From Collybiopsis luxurians FD-317 M1 (Eukaryota; Basidiomycota; Agaricomycetes; Agaricales; Omphalotaceae): 64,000 bases of DNA. Under the pieces are notes generated by a model. It was given only the letters and a program-made list of their open reading frames with translations, had not been told where the DNA came from and made no database searches. The DNA lies in assembly GCA_000827265.1 (NCBI GenBank), contig KN834792.1:124001-188000 (forward strand), in the 5' to 3' direction. Both the position numbers and the translations under genes were made by a program. Shown piece by piece: positions 57,387-64,000 of this stretch; within the stretch, counting starts at the first letter, position 1, and each line of letters starts with the position of its first letter.

Positions 57387-58637
57387 TCAATCTATCTTGG
57401 CCATTTTAGCCTCCTTCTTTTTCCTCCTGCGTCGTTTCCGTTCTTCCTCCTCGTCATTATCATCTCTCTCCGTCTTCTTATCTCTTTCAATCGTTTCCGC
57501 ATCCTCGTCCTTCTTCCGTCTCTTCTCCAACTTGACCATCGCCTTTGCCTCCTTTTCTTCCCTCTTCCGTCGTTTCCTCTCCCGTCTTTCAGCTTTACTT
57601 TCCCCCTCCACCTCCGCCTCGTCTACATCTTCCTTCCCTTCCAACTGATCCACCTTGCGTTTCTTTGAGCTCCGTTTCTCTTCCTTGGATGATTTTGATT
57701 TTGATTTCGACTTGTCCAAAGATGTCAACTTTTCCCGCTTCCTCTTCTTCTCTTTCTTTCTGTCTCCCGATTCAGTGTCAACCTCGACGTCCACTTTACT
57801 CTTTTTCTTCTCCGATTTCTTCTCCTTTGATTCCCCCTTTTCCTTCTTCACTTTCTCCTTATCCACTAAAAGTCCCGACGACGAACTCGCTGTCTTCAAA
57901 GTACCTTCATCATTATCCACAACAGCAGCACTCTTTTTGATCAAAGTAGACGATGAGGCGAAAGCCGAATTCGAAACCGCGTCCCTGCTTTTCTCATTCG
58001 CACTCGCACGCATCCGCTCCTCCTCCTCCCCGGACACCAAAACCGCAGCTCGATAAAACCTCGAATAAAGATTCCTCTTTGCCGCCTCTCTCTTAGCTAT
58101 CGCTATGAGACTTAGAGTCGGGCGGGCGTGCGCACGTGCGGTCGTACTTGGGTCTGGAGTTGCAGTACCGGAAGACGAAGGGGTGATATCGACTGGACGG
58201 CGATTGGATAGGATTCCAGTCGTGGTTCGACGGAGGACGGGGACAGGGACGGTGGCGGAAGTTGAGTTTGGGTTTGAGGGTTCGTCCTGAAGAGGAAAGG
58301 GTGAGTGAGCATGGAGCGAATAGTATAAAATAAGATACCAACAGAGTCGGAATCTACATCTGAATCATCAATCTTGACCGTTATAGCCTGTGATGCTGCT
58401 GTGAATAAACTTTTTGTTGGTAGGCTGTTGTCAGTAATCCCATTCGAAGGAAGGGAACTATATACTCCATACTCACTGATCCCAAAACGGAAACGCCTCG
58501 TCTCTCTCTTTCCCCAACCCACCCAAGTTTCTTTTCTGGGCTACGGTTATGGGCTTTGAGATGGCGCCTTTTCGTAGACCATTACCTTTGCCGGACCAGC
58601 CTTGGGATATGAGAAGGGTTTGAGGATTCAGAGGCAT
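57387..58637 (-). CDS. G-patch domain protein with lysine-rich tail (nucleolar type)
   Basis: The ATG at 58635-58637 starts MPLNPQTLLISQGWSGKGNG followed by LRKGAISKPITVAQKRNLGG and GLGKERDEAFPFWDQ, which is a G-patch with its conserved aromatic and Gly spacing. Introns near 58490 and 58300 lead to LFTAASQAITVKIDDSDVDS and a Thr/Pro/Arg-rich linker, then KREAAKRNLYSRFYRAAVLV, a block I associate with fungal Tma23/GPATCH4-like proteins. The last 200 residues are almost entirely Lys, Glu, Arg and Asp (EEKEAKAMVKLEKRRKKDED), typical of nucleolar ribosome-biogenesis factors. G-patches activate DEAH helicases such as Prp43, so a helicase cofactor role is likely by analogy. Stop at 57387. Confidence 0.75.
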
Positions 58638-58860
58638 TCAGCAACCCTTGGAAATTTTTTAGCCGCCCGGGAAACTTTGAAAATCTAGCGCCCGCCGCTG
58701 ATGAGTCATTGCACTTTGACCCCGACCTCCGACGTCCGACGCCTTTAGATTCATTCTGACTCTATGTACATATAATTTTCTTTTGTATTCCTACTTTTTT
58801 TTCTTTCTTCCTGTTCAACCACACATAGAAATCGACTCGTACATTGAAATTCCCATTCGA

Positions 58861-61035
58861 ATGCTGCTTACAGACCTGCCCACGGACGTTATTCTTCTTA
58901 TTCTACACCACGTTGTCAGCTCCGATGGTGGTTCTGTAGTAGAATTGGCCAGTTTATGCTGTACCAATAAGCTTTTGCATCATCTCGTGCGCTTCTTCCC
59001 TTTCCTAGCTTCGTACCCCCCTCTTACCCTCGCTTACAGGTAACGACCTACGGCTGGCCCCTCCACCTCCGTCTCCACCCCCGTCCATCTCACAGTTTAA
59101 CCAAAGCTCGGGAAACATGGACTCCGAAAACAAGAGTCCAGTATGACTGGTTAGCTTACAGGAACTGGGAGGGGTATCGTCGCCGGGGCTATTCATCTTC
59201 TTGTCAAACATCATCTCCAACGTCTTCGACTCTCGCTACCCGGGCTCAAGCCCGGGATTCATCTCATAACACCAGCACCAACACCAACACCTCCTCTTCC
59301 TCCCGTCTCCTCCCGTCCTTCATCGCCCGTCCCCTCTCCCATCCCTGGGCACGCAAACAACAACCCGCACTGGCGATCAACGACGAACGACTCGTCGTCG
59401 CAGCGGGAAACACAATCTATTCCTACTCCTTCGGCGTACCCAGCAGCAACACCACTACCGGTGCCCAAGTGATCGGCTCACCTCCAGTCCACTTCGAGGG
59501 ATCCTTCTCCCTCCCTAATTCTCACGGCCGGAGCAGCGACTGGGACATTACCGCTCTGACCTTCGTGCGGCACTCATTGATATGCGGATTCAGGAACGGT
59601 TCTCTCGCGCGAGTCGAGTTATGTCGCGATGGAAACTCGCTCGTTCATCGAATCGAGTACATTCCCGTCCCTCCTCCTCCTCCCCCTCCTTATCCGACTC
59701 AGGTACTCAACTCAAATATCAATACGAATACTATCACCGTACCGAGAACCGCAGACCTAATCGAAAGCATTTCATCTTCCGGATCCGATTCCCGCTCCCT
59801 TTACATAGCGCTTTCCTCAAGGGGAAAGGTTTACCTAGGGAACCTAACTTCTCCCTCCCCAGAGTCGTCTCCAACCACACCCAAACCTCATCAAATTCTC
59901 GACCTCGCATCCCGCTCCTGGTCATCCTACCTATGCACCGAAAGCTCATCCCCCTTCGTCGCCTTCGGCACATCCTCTTCCACACCCTTGACCGTCTATT
60001 CCTTAAACTCGCTCCGAGTCCAAGACGAAAACACAACCGCAAGTTCCGCCGGATCCATACCGTCGTCGTCGTACGTCCCTACCGCTATACTAGGCATCTC
60101 AGACGGAAGAGGAGGAGGAGGAAGCGGGGCTAGCTTCGGATCGGCGGTATACGGTATCTGTCGTGCACCGCCTTCTTCGCCTCTAGGTTCGTCCCCGCAG
60201 ATTCTGGTCAGCGGGTGGTACGATGGGAAGGTTAGGGTGCATGATTTGAGGAGTTCGGCGCGTTTGCGTGGTTCTGGTTCCGATTCCAATTCCGATTTTG
60301 ATTCGTCTGCTTCTGGAGTTGGAGCTGCGCAAGGGCAAGGACCGATCCCGCTCAGTCCAGTGTTGACCCTCTCTGACCCATGGTCGATTGAACCGATCTA
60401 TTCTGTGTCTTCGGGAGGAGGGGGTGGGGCGCATGTAGCTGCTGGCTCGGCACGGCATAGTGTGGTTTCGTTTTGGGATGTGAGGTATGTTAAGGGGGCG
60501 GCGTTGGCGAGGGGTAGGGTTGATGCAGGGCAATCGGATGGGGTTCAGAGTGGGAGTGGGAGTGATGGGGGATGGAGGGGTAATAGTAATGGTAATGGTA
60601 ATAGTAATAGTAGCAGGAACGGGAGCGGAGGTGGAGGGGTTGGTACCAGCAACAATGGCAGTAGCAGCGCTGGAGCCCAACGAGGTTCTGTAGGCAACGG
60701 ATGGTCCGTATACGCTCCTGGGAACGACATTTCTCCTGTGTACAGTATCATTATGGAGAGCTCGAGGGTATTCGGAGCTACGGATAGTAGGGCTTTTGTT
60801 TATGATTTTGTGAGTTGTGTTTCCTTCATCTCCCATGTTGTTTTCTTTTCCTCTTTTGCATGTTATTAACTATCTCTTTCTCCAGGGCCCGAATGTAACA
60901 CAAGAAACATACCCAGCCTTGTCTGGTTCTTCTACAGCAGGGCTCAAACCCCGTCGTTCGAAAGCTGGTGGAGACGCGGGGTATTATGTGACGAGGTATA
61001 GTCATGGACACGGGGGATTGATTGGGGATTATTGA
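58861..61035 (+). CDS. F-box protein with WD-like repeats
   Basis: Three exons: 58861-59039, 59096-60809 and 60886-61035, about 680 residues. The N-terminal F-box reads MLLTDLPTDVILLILHHVVS and VVELASLCCTNKLLHHLV, the Skp1-binding fold. After a Ser/Thr-rich linker come beta-propeller-like repeats: LAINDERLVVAAGNTIYSYS, DITALTFVRHSLICGFRNGS, SLYIALSSRGKVYLG, FVAFGTSSSTPLTVYSL, ILVSGWYDGKVRVHDLRSS, IYSVSS...HVAAGSARHSVVSFWDVR and SRVFGATDSRAFVYDFG. A long Gly/Ser/Asn low-complexity insert lies near 60530-60680. The layout suits a substrate adaptor of an SCF ubiquitin ligase, similar in plan to FBXW4-like proteins. Substrate unknown. The low-complexity insert is DNA-level repetitive and may vary between strains. 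Confidence 0.8.
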
Positions 61036-62020
61036 TATCACTGCCATATCACTGTTTTAGTCAAGTGTGATTTCATTTAGATTGACTTGTATTCGAGAAG
61101 ATTTTTGAACAATGAACAGTAGTATGTAGTCTACGGGTGCTGTAGAATGGTAGCATTAGTAGGTAGTTTTGATGCATGAACTCAGGTCTACTGTCTATTT
61201 TCATGCTGTAAGCTTGACAGTACATACAAGGCCAATCACTGGCAAGAGAGTTTTTACAATTCTAGTTCATGTTTTTATGATACTGCCAATATTCAAGTCA
61301 AGTTCAGCTGGAGAGCAGCAGACTAAACCAAGAATTAGCCTTAGTCCTTGGAAATGGTTGAATCTTGATGTCTCAAACTGCACCTCCAATGCAAGATGCA
61401 TGCTTTTTGTTTGGCCCCTTCAAATTGCCAGTCCAGTATGTGTGCCATGTTCTATAAAAATGTCTCATCCTGAGATTGATTGGGTCAGCAGTCCATACCA
61501 CGTGAGGTGAGTTCAGCTGTCAGGTGGCAAAAAGATATCATGAAAATTATGATACAGTATACTGCTACAACAGTATGGCACAGCTGCGGCAAAGATTTGG
61601 GGAATACATGTATGCCATATAACTGCTCATACTGAAAACTGTAAGTATGGGGAATGGATGACCTGAGGGCAAGCAGCTTGGTCTCAGGATCAGTTCTCAG
61701 ACATTTTATTATAGAACAATAGCATCTGAAAATGGATTCATTTCTAGCGGCATAGTTACTTTATTTCATCATGGTACCTCTCTCACCTTTTCTGTTAGTA
61801 GTAAGGTGTGACTCATGCTCTCTTTCTCACAGCCCATTAGCAACTATTACTAAGCATTGAACTCTGGCTTCTTAAAAAGAAAGAATTTATTGTCATAAAG
61901 TGTAATTACTCATCATGCATTTTTGAACAATGAAATTGTAATAAAATTTTTTAAAAAATTGCATTGCATTGCAAGTTAAGTAATATGTACTAACAAAGTA
62001 GACTGTCCGAATGAATCATA
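61036..62020. other. AT-rich intergenic region, no gene seen
   Basis: About 1 kb, visibly more AT-rich than the region to the left. A frame at 61169-61510 has no motif. Base composition resembles that of the ankyrin gene that follows. Confidence 0.45.
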
Positions 62021-64000
62021 TCAAATGTAATTTTTCAAGTACTGGACAATATTCTCATTACCTTGTGCAATTGCTGCCTCCATAACACTCCCATATTGCC
62101 CTCCTTTGAGATTGACATCTGCACCTTTCGCCAACAGATATTGTATGATAGCCAAACTTCCTTTGGATGCAGATGCAGCTGCCTGAAGTGCTGTTCCATG
62201 TATACCTCCCTGAGTATTAACATTTGCTCCTTGTCCAATCAAAAATTCAACAACACCTATATTCTGATAATAACAGGCCGCTTGCAATGGGGTTCCATAT
62301 TTCCCTCCTTGCACATTAACATCTGCACCTTCTTGCACCAGTAATTTTACAATATCAAAGCTAACTATAGCTGCTGCTTGCAGTGCAGTCCCATATTCCC
62401 CTCCTTGTATTGCTACATTTGCACCCCTGGACAGTAAAAATTGGACAATATCCAAATATCCTTGTCTAGATGCCGCTTGAAGTGATGTTCCATATTGGCC
62501 ACCTTCTATATTGACATTGGCACCATTGTCCACAAGAAATTTGACAATGGTAAACTTTTTATGGGTTGCTGCTGCTTGAAGTGCATTTCCATATTGCCCT
62601 CCTTGCAAGTTGACATCAGCCCCATTATCTGTGAGAAACTGGACAATATCCAGATTGCCTTCTTGTGACGCTACCTGAAGTGCACTTCCATATTCTCCAT
62701 CTTGCATGTTCACATCTGCATTATTTTCAACTAGAAATTGAACTATATCTAATCTGCCTGCAGATGCTGCAGCTTGAAGTGCCGTCCCATATTCTCCACC
62801 ACACATGTTGATATCTGCACCTTTTCCAACTAAAAATTTTACAGTGTCCAGTCTTTCATAATATGCTGCTGCTTGAAGTGCTGTCCCATGTTCTCCTGCT
62901 ATCTCATTGATATATGCTCCTTTCTCAACTAGATATTTAACTACATCCAGCTTTCCAGTAGCCGCTATACGGAGTGGAGTGTTATGATCACCTGATACTA
63001 GGTTGACATCAGCACCCTGTTCAACAAGATATTGAACAATGTCTAATCTTTCATTGTATGCAGCTGCTTGGATTGCATTTCCATAAAACCCTCCCTTCTC
63101 ATTTACATTGGCTCCATTTTCAAGTAATATTCTGATTACATCTAAATGACCCAAGTTGGAAGCATCATGTAATGCAGTAGGATACACCTTATGAAGATCT
63201 GGAAATGCTGATTCTTCCAATTTAGATAATTCGATGATTTTAAGTAGTGGCATTTTCTTATTAGCTCTGACAGACTTGATCCAATAGTCTCTGGTCATCT
63301 CTATGTCAATTTGATGCCATACTCTCCAATTTCCCTTGATCATCCATTGTGAGAGAACGGAGGGCCAAATTTCACAGCCATAGCTATCATTCTCATTGAT
63401 TTCCATGAAAGCATTCCACATTGTTTGTTGCAATGACTTTAAATAAGGTTGGAGGATTGTACTGTATATAGACATTGATGCATTCCATGTTATTCGATCA
63501 TGAAGATATTCCAGATCCAGTTTGAAAACACCATGAAGAGCCTGAACAACAATCCTTTGGATTGATTGATTTGATTGCAATGTACAAAGCCATGCCAGAA
63601 TGCTCCCAAGACCATGATGAATTGTGTTTTCTGAGGTAAGCAACTCAAGCTCAGCCTCTTTCAATGACCTTTTGTTGAAAGTAGGATAAGGTGTGTTCAA
63701 TTTGTTAAAGGTCTTGAAGTATGAGGAGTGCCTCCAGTCAACCGAGGCAACAAATGAAAATAACTTTCTCAATGCTTGAAAACACATCCACCTTGCAATG
63801 CTTAATGGATGAAGAATATACTGCATAGGTTTAAAAAGCAGTTGTATTCTATAAGGACAAGCCAGGTTGAACTGAGGGATAACAATGCTCAGTAAATACA
63901 TTGAAAATGCAAGGGTAGTGATTGATACAACAATCCAACACAATGAATGATGTAACTCAGAAACATACAAAGCGAGGCCGATAAAGAAAAGAGCTAGTGA
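62021..64000 (-). CDS. Ankyrin-repeat protein, N-terminus beyond window edge
   Basis: One open frame runs from the TGA at 62021 to the right edge without a stop. No ATG near the edge is needed, so the true start lies outside. The 5' part encodes hydrophobic stretches (HHSLCWIVVSITTLAFSMYL with LSIVIP) and a helical, non-repeat region (STILQPYLKSLQQTMWNAFM, WRVWHQIDIEMTRDYWIKSV). The C-terminal 400 residues are 12 ankyrin repeats of 32-35 residues with consensus (E/Q)YGTALQAAA...LDIVQFLVENGADVN. The last is YGSVMEAAIAQGNENIVQYL. Mushroom genomes carry large families of such proteins, often with an N-terminal STAND/NACHT module, which could lie beyond the edge. Low GC compared with the neighbours suggests recent arrival or expansion. 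A protein-binding scaffold role is inferred. Confidence 0.82.
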   Translation of the reverse strand, partial: SLALFFIGLALYVSELHHSLCWIVVSITTLAFSMYLLSIVIPQFNLACPYRIQLLFKPMQYILHPLSIARWMCFQALRKLFSFVASVDWRHSSYFKTFNKLNTPYPTFNKRSLKEAELELLTSENTIHHGLGSILAWLCTLQSNQSIQRIVVQALHGVFKLDLEYLHDRITWNASMSIYSTILQPYLKSLQQTMWNAFMEINENDSYGCEIWPSVLSQWMIKGNWRVWHQIDIEMTRDYWIKSVRANKKMPLLKIIELSKLEESAFPDLHKVYPTALHDASNLGHLDVIRILLENGANVNEKGGFYGNAIQAAAYNERLDIVQYLVEQGADVNLVSGDHNTPLRIAATGKLDVVKYLVEKGAYINEIAGEHGTALQAAAYYERLDTVKFLVGKGADINMCGGEYGTALQAAASAGRLDIVQFLVENNADVNMQDGEYGSALQVASQEGNLDIVQFLTDNGADVNLQGGQYGNALQAAATHKKFTIVKFLVDNGANVNIEGGQYGTSLQAASRQGYLDIVQFLLSRGANVAIQGGEYGTALQAAAIVSFDIVKLLVQEGADVNVQGGKYGTPLQAACYYQNIGVVEFLIGQGANVNTQGGIHGTALQAAASASKGSLAIIQYLLAKGADVNLKGGQYGSVMEAAIAQGNENIVQYLKNYI

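Overview
The window looks like nuclear DNA from a mushroom-forming basidiomycete (Agaricomycetes). Genes lie close together on both strands and are cut by many 45-80 nt GT-AG introns. There is a tRNA-Ile with a short intron. Several protein families are ones I associate with Agaricomycetes: Mug135-like, seven-helix hypothetical membrane proteins, an adenylation-thiolation-thioesterase synthetase, and ankyrin arrays. No bacterial-style operons, CRISPR arrays or organellar genes are visible. Gene models below were spliced by eye from reading frames, splice sites and family motifs; exon ends are explicit where a codon closed cleanly.

Left third (1-20.8 kb): a GH99/GH71-like glycosidase running off the left edge, a Kelch-BTB protein, a decayed FKBP copy, a Mug135-like gene, a retrotransposon gag fragment, an intact FKBP prolyl isomerase, and a coiled-coil protein. 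Then come housekeeping genes: Aurora kinase, which shares a short divergent promoter with a Fyv4/mS41-type mitoribosome protein, a C2H2 zinc-finger protein, and a SNIP1/Pml1 FHA splicing factor. The FKBP region is a dispersed duplication of about 1.5 kb. Its left copy is dead and its right copy is intact.

Middle (20.9-41.5 kb): a tandem pair of cytochrome P450s (the second has a stop codon in its membrane anchor), a seven-helix membrane protein, tRNA-Ile(AAU), and an acidic coiled-coil nuclear protein. An intergenic stretch follows with a duplicated promoter block and nested inverted-repeat elements. It leads into an A-T-TE NRPS-like synthetase that is convergent with an MFS transporter, which together suggest a small secondary-metabolite locus.

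42-53.3 kb: a tandem segmental duplication (about 5.8 and 4.9 kb) carrying two copies of another seven-helix membrane protein. Insertions of about 450-520 bp are present in only one unit. A 20-N gap in the second unit has a 437-base sequence repeated on both sides, so it is almost certainly an assembly overlap rather than biology.

Right end (53.9-64 kb): a single-pass membrane protein, a MYND-finger protein, a G-patch nucleolar-type protein, an F-box/WD-like protein, an AT-rich gap, and the C-terminal part of a 12-repeat ankyrin protein running off the right edge.

I did not find a clearly new molecular system. The most informative signals are the three independent duplications at different stages of decay, the candidate synthetase/exporter/P450 locus, a GC-AG intron supported by reading frame, and the gap artefact.
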